This document shows, in pieces, positions 50,990 through 59,787 of a DNA stretch of 64,000 nt; position 1 is the stretch's first letter, and each line of letters opens with the position of its first letter. Source of the stretch: Luxibacter massiliensis. GTDB lineage: Bacteria > Bacillota > Clostridia > Lachnospirales > Lachnospiraceae. A program made the translations under genes and the position numbers. The notes under the pieces were generated by a model. It did not search any database. It was not told the DNA's origin and saw nothing but the letters and a program-made list of their open reading frames with translations. The stretch is taken from the NCBI RefSeq assembly GCF_900604355.1, contig NZ_UWOE01000001.1:2232001-2296000 (forward strand). The letters run 5' to 3'.

Positions 50990-51862
50990 ATGATATTTCA
51001 GAAACGGAAATGTTCTAAGGAAAATTTGTTAGAACTCTTAAAAAGAGAACTGGAAACTGCTGACGCTGTTTTAATCGGTGCTGGTGCAGGACTTTCTACT
51101 TCTGCTGGATTTGTTTATACCGGCGAGCGTTTTCATCAAAATTTCAGTGATTTTGAAGCGAAATACGATATTCACGATATGTACTCCGGTGGTTTTTATC
51201 CCTTTTCCAGCTTAGAGGAACACTGGGCGTACTGGAGCCGGTATATTTGGCTGAATCGCTACGAAAACGCTCCAAAGCCTGTGTATGAGTTGCTGTACCG
51301 CCTTGTATCTGAAAAAGATTACTTTGTAATTACGACCAATGTAGACCATTGTTTTCAGAAAGCGGGTTTTGATAAAAAACGGTTGTTTTATACACAGGGA
51401 GATTATGGTTTATTTCAGTGTTCCGAGCCTTGCCATAAACAGACCTACGAAAACCGGGAACTGATTGAGCGCATGGTAAACCAGCAAAAGGATATGCGGA
51501 TTCCCTCTGCACTCATTCCCCAGTGTCCCAAATGCGGTAAGCCTATGACCATGAATTTGCGTTCGGATAGCCGTTTTGTGGAGGACGAGGGTTGGAAGAA
51601 GGCCGCCATCCGATATGAGGATTTTTTACGTCGTCACAAAAATCTGCATATCTTGTTTTTAGAAATCGGTGTCGGTTATAATACACCGGGCATTATCAAA
51701 TATCCATTCTGGCAAATGACAGTCCAAAATCCAAATGCGATTTATGCCTGCTTAAACAATGGAGAAGCCGCCTGCCCCAAAGAGATTGAACAGCAGTCTA
51801 TTTGTATCAACCGTGATGTTGGTACAGTTTTGGAAGAACTGTTTGTTAAGGAGGTGGCTTAG
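50990..51862 (+). CDS. Class M sirtuin (SirTM) ADP-ribosyltransferase
   Basis: A 290-residue Sir2-fold protein. GAGAGLSTSAGF is the NAD-binding motif, and TNVDHCFQKAG the sirtuin core. The usual catalytic histidine is replaced: TQGDYGLFQC carries Gln where deacetylases have His, as known for SirTMs, which ADP-ribosylate lipoyl-carrier proteins. Zinc cysteines lie in FQCSEPC and CPKCGKP. It ends 2 bases before the macrodomain gene, its functional partner. AAGGGAGGTGC precedes the ATG. No GcvH-L or lipoate ligase gene is seen here. Confidence 0.9.
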   Translation: MIFQKRKCSKENLLELLKRELETADAVLIGAGAGLSTSAGFVYTGERFHQNFSDFEAKYDIHDMYSGGFYPFSSLEEHWAYWSRYIWLNRYENAPKPVYELLYRLVSEKDYFVITTNVDHCFQKAGFDKKRLFYTQGDYGLFQCSEPCHKQTYENRELIERMVNQQKDMRIPSALIPQCPKCGKPMTMNLRSDSRFVEDEGWKKAAIRYEDFLRRHKNLHILFLEIGVGYNTPGIIKYPFWQMTVQNPNAIYACLNNGEAACPKEIEQQSICINRDVGTVLEELFVKEVA

Positions 51863-51864
51863 AT

Positions 51865-52641
51865 ATGAGCCAATTAAAGCAATTACTGAAACTAAACCAA
51901 ATGCTGCTTTCTGAACAGCCGCAGTATGGAGAACAGGCGGCGGATTTTCCACTGGAACTGCAAGCACAATGGCATTTGTTTCGTTCCCTCGTGAATGTAC
52001 GAGAGCCAAAACCAGTAGGCAGAGCGTTTCTGGAATTACAGGACAACTTGCTGAAAGAGATGATTGCAGAGAGAGGAATTGCAAAAATTAGTTCTCTGAA
52101 TCTTTTGCAGGAAAATATCTATTTATGGCAGGGCGATATTACCACGCTGCAGGTTGACGGGATTGTAAACGCTGCTAACAGCGGCATGACAGGCTGCTAT
52201 TGTCCCTGTCATGGCTGTATTGACAATGCCATTCATACTTTTGCCGGTGTGCAGCTTCGGCTGGAATGTGCCGCTATGATGAAAGAACAGGGTCATCCAG
52301 AACCAACAGGAGCGGCAAAAATCACAAAGGCATATAATTTGCCCTGTCATTCTATTTTGCATACGGTTGGCCCGACTGTGACGGGAAAGCTATCGGAAAA
52401 AGACTGTGCGTTATTAGCGTCCTGTTATCAATCTTGCCTTGAGCTGGCAGAACAAAATCACTTAAAATCGCTGGCTTTCTGCTGTATTTCAACAGGAGAA
52501 TTTCATTTTCCAAATCAGAAAGCGGCTGAAATCGCAGTGAAAACAGTAAAGGAATTTTTATCAACGCATACCGAAATATCCATAGTGTTTACTGTCTTTC
52601 AGGACAAAGATTATGAAATTTATCGCAAGTTACTTTCCTGA
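51865..52641 (+). CDS. Zinc-containing macrodomain ADP-ribosyl hydrolase
   Basis: A 258-residue protein: a helical N-terminal region of about 90 residues then a macrodomain with VNAANSGMTGCYCPCHGCID, whose Cys/His cluster is typical of Zn-macro enzymes that remove ADP-ribose placed by SirTM. CCISTGEFHFPNQKAAEIAV is the phosphate-binding loop. Coupled to the sirtuin, so the pair can write and erase a modification. The target is not encoded in this window as far as I can see. Confidence 0.9.
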   Translation: MSQLKQLLKLNQMLLSEQPQYGEQAADFPLELQAQWHLFRSLVNVREPKPVGRAFLELQDNLLKEMIAERGIAKISSLNLLQENIYLWQGDITTLQVDGIVNAANSGMTGCYCPCHGCIDNAIHTFAGVQLRLECAAMMKEQGHPEPTGAAKITKAYNLPCHSILHTVGPTVTGKLSEKDCALLASCYQSCLELAEQNHLKSLAFCCISTGEFHFPNQKAAEIAVKTVKEFLSTHTEISIVFTVFQDKDYEIYRKLLS

Positions 52642-52790
52642 CCGAAATAGCAAAGCCAGCTTGGCTTACAGCAGCTAAGCCGGGAAATGGAGAAGCACAG
52701 CTATGAAAAACAGAGAGCCGCCCACTTTTGAAAGTGGTTCACTCTCTGCTTCTATTTGTAATCCTGTACAATACTTAAGCTGGGGTACAA

Positions 52791-52925
52791 ATGTATACAA
52801 AGATTTTCGCTTTAGTTATGGCAGGAGGCATTATTTTCTCTTCTCTTATTGCCGAAATGATTTTAGAGACTATAAGAAATCTAATAAAGAAATTTACTAT
52901 AATGCTATTTAAAACGGGGACTTAA
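52791..52925 (+). CDS. Possible small membrane peptide
   Basis: A 44-codon frame, MYTKIFALVMAGGIIFSSLI followed by AEMILETIRNLIKKFTIMLF, gives one hydrophobic helix with a positive tail, like type I toxin peptides. The ribosome site is weak (GGGG) and the family is unrecognised. The overlapping frame from 52703 (MKNREPPTFESGSLSASICN) may be a mobile-element-associated small ORF. Either may be noise. Confidence 0.35.
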   Translation: MYTKIFALVMAGGIIFSSLIAEMILETIRNLIKKFTIMLFKTGT

Positions 52926-52940
52926 TAAGGAAAAGAAAAT

Positions 52941-53384
52941 ATGATTATATTTGAAGTTAAAGAAAATAAAAAGAAATATCTCCCTCTGCTCCTTCTCGCA
53001 GATGAGCAGGAAAGTATGATTGACCGATATCTAGGCCGCGGGAGAATGTACGCACTTAAAGACGGCCATGTAAAAGCCATCTGTGTGGTGACAGATGAGG
53101 GAAACGGCGTATTGGAGCTGAAAAACCTCGCCACCGAAACCTGCAGCCAGTGTAAAGGCTATGGACGGAAATTAATTGAATTTATTGTACAGACATACCA
53201 AAAGCAATACAGCACCCTGCAGGTTGGGACAGGGGACAGTCCAGCCACAGTGCCTTTCTATGAAAAATGTGGGTTTAAAAAATCACATGTCCTCAAAAAC
53301 TTTTTTAAAGACTATTATGACCATCCTATCTATGAGGATGACATGCAGCTTGTGGACATGGTTTATCTATGCAGGAAACTATAA
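52941..53384 (+). CDS. GNAT-family N-acetyltransferase
   Basis: A 147-residue single GNAT domain. The acetyl-CoA loop is QCKGYGRKLIEF, with VGTGDSPATVPFYEKCGF as the strand 5/helix 4 region. YyaT-like in overall look. AAGGAAAAG precedes the ATG. Substrate unknown. Confidence 0.85.
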   Translation: MIIFEVKENKKKYLPLLLLADEQESMIDRYLGRGRMYALKDGHVKAICVVTDEGNGVLELKNLATETCSQCKGYGRKLIEFIVQTYQKQYSTLQVGTGDSPATVPFYEKCGFKKSHVLKNFFKDYYDHPIYEDDMQLVDMVYLCRKL

Positions 53385-53426
53385 GTAAAGGCCATTGCGG
53401 GCCAGCCTAAAATCACTATATTACAC

Positions 53427-53453
53427 TTATTGGACTGCTAATGTCCAATAAGG
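53427..53453. repeat. CTTATTGGAC dispersed palindrome
   Basis: Arms CTTATTGGAC and GTCCAATAAG flank TGCTAAT, a perfect 10-bp stem. It lies between the GNAT and YARHG genes and is nearly identical to the element at 36831. Confidence 0.85.
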
Positions 53454-53493
53454 CATCTAAAAATAACAGAATACCAGAAAGGGCAAAGCACAA

Positions 53494-54798
53494 ATGATTA
53501 TGAAAAATGATACTGACCAAATCCACCAGACAGACAATGGCATCACTCCTGCCAAAAGTACAGCATGGGTGAAAGCAGCAGCCGGGATTGCAGCCTTTGC
53601 AGTGTTTGTGGCGGGCATAGCTGCTGGGATAAAACTGACATACCATCCCCGCAGTAAACCTGATATAGATACTGCAGCCATTGAAGAAACAGTGGATTGG
53701 AAGGAGTATATAGGCCCATGGTGTGATAAGGGGAACGAAAACAATACTGAAAGTCCAAGGGAATTATATCAGATTCACTTGAAATCTGTAGATGAAGAAA
53801 GCCAGACAGTCGTCCTGGACGCCTCTTGCTTTGTAGGAAAACGTGTCTCTGTGGAAGATAACCTAGAAGGGACTATTCAAAATAACCGGATCGAGATTGG
53901 ATTCTATGACTTTTATGGAAACCGGATCGAAGGAGATATTACAGCAAATAGTGACCGTCTTTCTGTAGTACTAGAAGAGATTCCAGAAAAAGCACAGAAG
54001 TCTGATAGGACTCCCGGGACTATTGATATGCCCTTGGAGATGAACTGCATAATGGTAAGGGATGGCTGCGCAGATACAAGGGACAGGGACCGAAGTCCAT
54101 GGGATACAACTTTTGTCCCTGCGCAGTCCATTCAGGAAAACAAGAAAACAGCCTCCAGTCTGGTTGCTAAATACAGTTCAGATTATGTTTTCCCGGACAG
54201 TGACAAGCAGTATCTTGACTTAAATTATCTTCGTCATTGTTCAGCCAGATACCTAGTATTTGGGCGCAATGAAATTTTTGCCAGGCATGGCAGACAATTT
54301 ACAGACCAGGAAATCCAGGATTTCTTTAAATTCAGGGGAAGGAATTGGTATCAGCCTATATTATCCCCCGAAGAATTTGAACAGTCAGTTGAACTAAATG
54401 AATATGAGAAGAAGAACATAGATCTCATATTGCAGGCAGAGGCAGAACTGTCTGCGGGAGAATCAAATGGAAGCGGATTTGTTGGGGTCACGGACTCCTA
54501 TCAGTTTGGTTCGGCTCCTATACACCGCATACTAATCAAAGAAATATACACAGACCACGTAGTAGCCGATATACAGGTAGTGGGCCCTGAAATCAAATTG
54601 GAATATACCGGCATTATCTTTGAAATTATAAATGATACAACCATCCTGGGGAAGGCAGGCAGTGACACAACAATTCAAATTACCTGGCCCCAGATCCCTG
54701 ACGGGACTATAACAGCCAGCAGTCCAGATAATCCCCAGTTCCAGGAAATATTAAACCATACATATGTGGGAAAAATCCCAAATTACTTCAGTAATTAA
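53494..54798 (+). CDS. Membrane-anchored YARHG-domain protein
   Basis: A 434-residue protein with a cytoplasmic start, one transmembrane helix at about residues 24-47 (KAAAGIAAFAVFVAGIAAGI) and a large extracellular part. A YARHG domain is seen in LVFGRNEIFARHGRQFTDQE followed by FFKFRGRNWYQPI; the remaining regions are unassigned. Such proteins are common on the surface of Firmicutes and have no settled role. Confidence 0.8.
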   Translation: MIMKNDTDQIHQTDNGITPAKSTAWVKAAAGIAAFAVFVAGIAAGIKLTYHPRSKPDIDTAAIEETVDWKEYIGPWCDKGNENNTESPRELYQIHLKSVDEESQTVVLDASCFVGKRVSVEDNLEGTIQNNRIEIGFYDFYGNRIEGDITANSDRLSVVLEEIPEKAQKSDRTPGTIDMPLEMNCIMVRDGCADTRDRDRSPWDTTFVPAQSIQENKKTASSLVAKYSSDYVFPDSDKQYLDLNYLRHCSARYLVFGRNEIFARHGRQFTDQEIQDFFKFRGRNWYQPILSPEEFEQSVELNEYEKKNIDLILQAEAELSAGESNGSGFVGVTDSYQFGSAPIHRILIKEIYTDHVVADIQVVGPEIKLEYTGIIFEIINDTTILGKAGSDTTIQITWPQIPDGTITASSPDNPQFQEILNHTYVGKIPNYFSN

Positions 54799-54959
54799 AA
54801 CTATATGCTTTCTTTTTATCTCTTTAACACCATCTGCCTGGACATATTGAAAGTCCCCTGCTGCCTGCACGTCAAATCAGGATATCTCTGTTCATATGCG
54901 TAAGTCCTGATAATAGTATAAAATCCTGCGGGCAGTTTGCCTGACAGGAATGTTTTATA

Positions 54960-55658
54960 CTATATAAATAACTGCAATAAATAAATGGCCAATAAATGTG
55001 CCGGATAATAGATATAGAAAAACCATTTTGAAATCTTCAGGTTGGACTTTGTGTGTATATAGATAAATGGCAATGCCAACAAAGCAAAAATTTCAAACCC
55101 AATTGCGTGGCCTCCTATTTTAAGGGCAAGAGGATCTTCCATATATCCATTCAGCGCGGGCAGGTAGCTAATTATGTAAATAATTGCTCCCAGCCAGGGT
55201 TTGTTCCTGCACAGGTAGAAAATCAGCATCAGAATCAGCCCTGTCATAGAATAGTCAAAATTAACAACACCCAATAAAATCAAGCAGCCTATAAACAACC
55301 ACCATTTCTTCTCTTTAAATCCCCATGTGGCCAATAGGCTGACGACCAGGGTGAAAAAGATATTTAGATTAAAAATATTCCCCATAATATCGTCTGAATT
55401 AAAGGCTAAAATCCAGAAAGGCTGTGAAATAAGCGCAAAGGCAGCAAGCCGAACCATATATTTCTTAATATCATGGGTATATAACATCCCCACTGTCAAG
55501 CAATAGCAAAAAAGAGGAAAGGCGATTCTTCCTACCCACCTAAAAATCGGGTATTCAGGAAAAAATACACTTCCAATATGGTCTATGGTCATAGATATAA
55601 TGGCTATCAATTTGATAAAATTTGTGTCCAGATTTGTCTTTAGCTGCTGTTCCTGCAT
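54960..55658 (-). CDS. TraX-family membrane protein
   Basis: A 232-residue integral membrane protein with 7-8 hydrophobic spans. The TraX signature is FIKLIAIISMTIDHIGSVFF and GRIAFPLFCYCLTVGM. TraX acetylates F-pilin in E. coli; Firmicute chromosomal homologues may be acyltransferases of unknown targets. ATG at 55658 follows AGGGGGA. Confidence 0.88.
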   Translation of the reverse strand: MQEQQLKTNLDTNFIKLIAIISMTIDHIGSVFFPEYPIFRWVGRIAFPLFCYCLTVGMLYTHDIKKYMVRLAAFALISQPFWILAFNSDDIMGNIFNLNIFFTLVVSLLATWGFKEKKWWLFIGCLILLGVVNFDYSMTGLILMLIFYLCRNKPWLGAIIYIISYLPALNGYMEDPLALKIGGHAIGFEIFALLALPFIYIHTKSNLKISKWFFYIYYPAHLLAIYLLQLFI

Positions 55659-55930
55659 AATAAAATCCCCCTGCATAACTTTTTACCTAATTCCAACCTC
55701 TTGTGGGTATATTTTTTTATACATCCCATATGGACAGGCTGGCTCTGGGATGTGTTTGATATATCCCTGGGTATAGTATCATTTACGGCATAGGATTTCA
55801 AGAAATATTTCCTAACTTAACCATATCTATATAGCTCAATATAAATTGACAAGGCATATGTCATTTTCCCGTTAAATAAATAATATTTATACTTGATTTT
55901 AAATCCAAATAGTACTATAATATAATTCAT

Positions 55931-56001
55931 GCAGATATAGTTCATTGGTAGAATGCCAGCTTCCCAAGCTGGAGAGGCGGGTTCGATTCCCGTTATCTGC
56001 T
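55931..56001 (+). tRNA. tRNA-Gly (CCC)
   Basis: Cloverleaf with acceptor GCAGATA/TATCTGC, anticodon stem CCAGC/GCTGG, loop TTCCCAA (anticodon CCC), and T arm CGGG-TTCGATT-CCCG. CCA is not encoded. A terminator follows immediately. Confidence 0.96.
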
Positions 56002-56003
56002 TC

Positions 56004-56032
56004 AAAAGGCTGACAATTATGTCAGCCTTTTT
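56004..56032 (+). terminator. Terminator of tRNA-Gly
   Basis: AAAAGGCTGAC and GTCAGCCTTTT pair around a 6-base loop (AATTAT) with a T-run (TTTTTT) at the end. Confidence 0.9.
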
Positions 56033-56444
56033 TAGTACTGCTTTAAAGTATGAGACAAAATCTGCCCCTAAAATATATTTGCCATATCCGGGCGGCCCCC
56101 TATTCAGCCTCTTCCCCGCAGTACTGTTCTTTTATCGCATCAATCAACGAGAGCACCCTCTCATCTGCAATCCAATAGACCACATTCATCCCCTGTTTTT
56201 TTGAATCCAGAATCCCTGGGTCATTGTTCCCATTGGGCAGTACACACACCATGACCTGGACCGGAAAAGAACCATAGTCAGGAATCCATATCGGAACCAA
56301 CGGCTGGGCAAGAATTAGGAAGGCGGTGTGTTACGTGAAAGTTAGTCTCCCACCCAGCAGCCGTCCCCTCCCACAGTAGCGGTTACAGTAAGCTTTGCCC
56401 CCTCCAAGCAGGGCATGGCCCCTTTCTATTTATCTGCTTGTCAA
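56033..56444. other. Gap with a possible gene fragment
   Basis: A minus-strand frame at 56100-56300 (VMVCVLPNGNNDPGILDSKK, ending IDAIKEQYCGEEAE) looks like a C-terminal protein fragment without a good start; I do not recognise it. The rest (56301-56444) has no supported feature. Confidence 0.35.
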
Positions 56445-57023
56445 CTAATACTTCCTCACGTCTCTATTTTTTATGATTTTTGCAGGAACACCTGCCACAA
56501 CCGCATTTTCAGGTACGTCCTTTGTTACCACTGCCCCGGCTCCAACAATAGCCCCATGGCCGATAGTTACCCCTGGCAAAATAATTGCGCCTGAACCAAT
56601 CCACACATTTTCCCCAATATAAACAGGAGAAGGATGAAGATTACTTCGATTTGATGGATTCATGCCATGATTTAAAGTCGCGATTACTACATTATGTCCG
56701 ATCAGTGTTCCATCACCAATAGTAATACCTCCCTGGTCCTGGAACTTACATCCCATATTTATAAATACATTCTTACCAACCGTAATATTCCTTCCACAAT
56801 CCGTATAAAAGGGAGGAAACAGACAAAAACTACTATCCACCTCTTTTCCAATCAGTTTTGAAAAGAGTTTTCTCAATTCATGGGGTTTATGATATGTGCC
56901 ATTTATTTCTGCTGTTAACTTCAATGCATCCTGAGAAGCTTCATGCATAAATTGGTGTACTTCACTGCCTCCTATCACTGTTTTTTTGCTGTTAAGATAA
57001 TCCAGAAAAATTTTTTCATCCAT
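56445..57023 (-). CDS. Maltose/galactoside O-acetyltransferase-like hexapeptide protein
   Basis: A 192-residue acetyl-CoA-dependent transferase of the LacA/Maa/NodL type: an N-terminal helical maltose acetyltransferase domain (MHEASQDALKLTAEINGTYH) and a left-handed beta-helix with hexapeptide repeats (VNIGCK..., IGDGTLIGHNVVI, the catalytic His in TLNHGM, and GENVWIGSGAIILPGVTIGH). Substrate sugar unknown. Monocistronic. Confidence 0.92.
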   Translation of the reverse strand: MDEKIFLDYLNSKKTVIGGSEVHQFMHEASQDALKLTAEINGTYHKPHELRKLFSKLIGKEVDSSFCLFPPFYTDCGRNITVGKNVFINMGCKFQDQGGITIGDGTLIGHNVVIATLNHGMNPSNRSNLHPSPVYIGENVWIGSGAIILPGVTIGHGAIVGAGAVVTKDVPENAVVAGVPAKIIKNRDVRKY

Positions 57024-57370
57024 CTTTCAACCTCTCTCCTTACCCATTTCTATTTTTAGCCTGCAGGCGCTGCCCGCTGGCACTGTATTGGATAACTATA
57101 TGGTAACACTCGTTTATAAGCATAGCAAATATTTATATTTTATTGATTTCTATAATTATTTTCTATATATTTTATTACTAGTACAGCAACTATAAATTTA
57201 CTACCTGTACGAAAAAAAGACAGTGAAGCCGCTTATGACCCGCTGCGGCTTCTACTGTCTGTATGCAGTCTCACTGCGCTATATACTGCTATTATAAATT
57301 TGCGATACTAAATATATTCCATGTTTTTATTCAGTCAAGGAAATGAAAAAGCTGGTACCGGGTGAATGAA
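57024..57370 (-). terminator. Intergenic region with terminator of Fe-ADH 2
   Basis: The terminator hairpin is at 57212-57259: on the minus strand GACAGTAGAAGCCGC and GCGGCTTCACTGTC (small bulge) are followed by TTTTTTTC. The remaining AT-rich sequence holds no gene, and 57024-57211 likely contains the acetyltransferase promoter. Confidence 0.8.
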
Positions 57371-58543
57371 TTACATACTTTCCTTAAAAATTTCCAATAT
57401 CTCATCTTCCGTCAGTACTTTATACCCGCCCTCCATAATTAATGTGGATTTCACAAGGCCTTCCAGCATATTTTCTGTCACTCCCAGTTCTTTGATGTTC
57501 ATTACAACACCAATTTCCTTCATCCAGGCTTCCATGGCATTTAATCCCTCTGCTGCTATTTCCTCACTGCTCTTTCCGTCTGGATTGACATTCCATACGT
57601 TTTCCGCAAATCTTTTAAACTTAGCAAGTCCGTATGGCATGATGTGGCGGTAATATGGCAGCGACACAGCTGCAAGTGTCATCCCATGTGCTGCATCCGT
57701 ATGGGCGCCTACTGCCTGGCCGAGCATATGAACCATCCAGTCTGCTGACTTTCCCATGGCTACCAATGTATTTAATGCCCATGTAGCTGTCCACATAATA
57801 TTACTTCTTGCCTCATAGTTTTTCGGATCTTGAATGGCAATCCTGGAACTGTGGATCAGAGAACGCATCAGGCCTTCCATAATATAATCTGAAGTGTTGT
57901 CATCCTCCCCTGAGAAATACTGCTCTGTAATATGGTTCATAATATCATAGAATCCAGATACCATCTGGTATTTTGGCAATGTAAATGTAAATGTGGGATC
58001 CAGGATTGAGAATTTCGGGAATACATTATCTCCAAAAATATGTCCAATCTTCAGTTTGCTCCCATGATTTGTAATCACTGAACCCCCGTTCATTTCAGAT
58101 CCGGTTCCCACCATTGTCAGCACACAGCCTACTGGAATGATCTTTGTATCAGAGTCTACATCTTCGAATTTTAAATAATACTTCTCCCATGGATCCCCCT
58201 TGCAGTGGGCTGAGACTGATACTGCCTTTGCATAATCACAGCAGGAACCGCCGCCTACTGCCAGAATCAAATCTGCATTTCCTTCTCTTGCAAGCTTTGC
58301 GCCCTCATACAATTTTTCCACAGTGGGGTTTGGCATAACCCCGCCGTCTTCAATGATTTCTTTTCCGTTTGCCTTTAAAATCTCTACAACCTTATCATAG
58401 ATACCATTTTTTTTGATAGAACCGCCGCCATATACAAGCTGTACATTCCTCCCATATTTTGGCAGCTCCTGGTTTAAATACTCTAAAGAATTTTCTCCAA
58501 AATATAGTTTCGTTGGATTTGAAAATACAATATTCCCTAACAT
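57371..58543 (-). CDS. Iron-containing alcohol dehydrogenase (copy 2)
   Basis: Group III alcohol dehydrogenase of 390 residues, close paralogue of the protein at 40294. Cofactor motifs VYGGGSIKKNGIYDK and LAVGGGSCCDYAK; metal ligands in YDIMNHITEQYF (Asp, His) and MVHMLGQAVGAHTDAAHG (His, His). It is divergent from a LysR gene that probably regulates it. Substrate unknown. Confidence 0.93.
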   Translation of the reverse strand: MLGNIVFSNPTKLYFGENSLEYLNQELPKYGRNVQLVYGGGSIKKNGIYDKVVEILKANGKEIIEDGGVMPNPTVEKLYEGAKLAREGNADLILAVGGGSCCDYAKAVSVSAHCKGDPWEKYYLKFEDVDSDTKIIPVGCVLTMVGTGSEMNGGSVITNHGSKLKIGHIFGDNVFPKFSILDPTFTFTLPKYQMVSGFYDIMNHITEQYFSGEDDNTSDYIMEGLMRSLIHSSRIAIQDPKNYEARSNIMWTATWALNTLVAMGKSADWMVHMLGQAVGAHTDAAHGMTLAAVSLPYYRHIMPYGLAKFKRFAENVWNVNPDGKSSEEIAAEGLNAMEAWMKEIGVVMNIKELGVTENMLEGLVKSTLIMEGGYKVLTEDEILEIFKESM

Positions 58544-58623
58544 AATCTGACTTCTCCTTTTCTGGTGGTTTTTACATCTTTTTTATATTATAAAATCAGT
58601 CAATATAAATAGCAAATACCTAT

Positions 58624-58635
58624 TTTCAATTGAAA
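58624..58635. promoter_or_regulatory. Palindrome between Fe-ADH 2 and LysR genes
   Basis: TTTCAATTGAAA is a perfect 12-base palindrome in the 170-base divergent region, a possible LysR site. Confidence 0.45.
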
Positions 58636-58712
58636 TGGATAGTTGAAACTTATGAAAAAATCATGGTAGAATACTCTTATACAAAAACATTTGCAGATAT
58701 TAGGAGGAAGTT

Positions 58713-59615
58713 ATGGAACTACGTGTATTACAATATTTTCTTGCAGTCGCAAGAGAGCAGAGTATCGTCAGGGCCGCAAAATCTCTGAACTTGTCTCAGC
58801 CAACTCTATCTACGCAAATTAAACATATGGAAGAGGAGCTTGGAAAGCAGCTTTTAGTCCGGGGATCCAAAGGTACCCGGAAAGTCACCCTTACGGATGA
58901 GGGTATGATTCTTAGGAAGCGGGCAGAAGAGATTTTAGATTTAGTTAAAAAAGCAGAAAGTGAAATTGCTTTATCAGACAACGTTATTATCGGTGACGTT
59001 TATATTGGCGCGGGAGAGACTGATGGAGTCCGCCTGTTGGCCAGAACTGCCGCCAGGCTCCGTGAAGATTATCCAGGTATTCATTACCGGATTTCCAGCG
59101 GGAATGCCTCCTTTGTCACAGAGCGCCTGGATAAAGGCCTCATTGATTTTGGCATTGTGTTTGGAACGCCGGACTTAAAGAAATACGAGGCATTGAAGCT
59201 CCCCATCAATGACGTATGGGGTGTTTTGATGACCAAAGATGCGCCATTAGCTCAAAAAAAATACATCACACCTGAAGATCTCTCTGATAAACCCCTTCTT
59301 ATTTCCCAGGAACAGTCTGACGGCGGGGAGGTAATGCAGTGGATGCACTGCGGACGTTCTTCTTTAAACATCGTTGCCTCCTATAATCTTTTGTTCAATG
59401 CATCTCTTCTAGTGGAAGAAGGACTTGGATATGCTGTCTGTTTTGATAGAATCATCAATACTTCCGGTAACAGCAGGCTTTGCTTCCGTCCCCTTTCCCC
59501 CCGGCTCGAGGTGCCTATGAATGTTATCTGGAAAAAATACCAGGTTTTCTCAAAGCCTGCAGAGAAATTTCTCCAGACACTCCGGGAAAGCCTGGCGGAG
59601 CAAATATGTATATAA
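58713..59615 (+). CDS. LysR-family transcriptional regulator
   Basis: A 300-residue regulator: N-terminal HTH (FLAVAREQSIVRAAKSLNLS, QPTLSTQIKHMEEELG) and a periplasmic-binding-like effector domain. Divergent from Fe-ADH 2, the usual arrangement for LysR control of a metabolic gene. AGGAGG lies 4 bases before the ATG. Confidence 0.93.
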   Translation: MELRVLQYFLAVAREQSIVRAAKSLNLSQPTLSTQIKHMEEELGKQLLVRGSKGTRKVTLTDEGMILRKRAEEILDLVKKAESEIALSDNVIIGDVYIGAGETDGVRLLARTAARLREDYPGIHYRISSGNASFVTERLDKGLIDFGIVFGTPDLKKYEALKLPINDVWGVLMTKDAPLAQKKYITPEDLSDKPLLISQEQSDGGEVMQWMHCGRSSLNIVASYNLLFNASLLVEEGLGYAVCFDRIINTSGNSRLCFRPLSPRLEVPMNVIWKKYQVFSKPAEKFLQTLRESLAEQICI

Positions 59616-59670
59616 TCAAAGTTATTATCCGCCGCTGTACAGGTAAGCACTGATATATTTCACAAAACAT

Positions 59671-59734
59671 ACCCAAAGGGTACCCCTTAGCACGCGCCCA
59701 GAAAGACCGTGTATTATGGGGTACCCCTTAGAGA
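59671..59734. repeat. TACCC-nn-AGGG / GGGGTACCCC repeat element
   Basis: CATACCCAAAGGGTACCCCT (59669-59688) and GGGGTACCCCTTAG (59718 onward) lie after the LysR gene. Similar cores occur at 7572-7788 and 19478. Function unknown. Confidence 0.55.
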
Positions 59735-59787
59735 TGCTTGATTGAACATTGACAGTCTGCTACATGTCCAGCGCCAGCTATTCCCAC

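Noticed and set aside
55931..56001. Integration site of a mobile element at tRNA-Gly
   Set aside because: No integrase gene or direct repeat of the tRNA end was seen on either side.
56301..56444. Riboswitch or other structured RNA upstream of the acetyltransferase region
   Set aside because: GC-rich sequence is present but no known riboswitch core or convincing long stem was found, and it is downstream of the minus-strand acetyltransferase gene.
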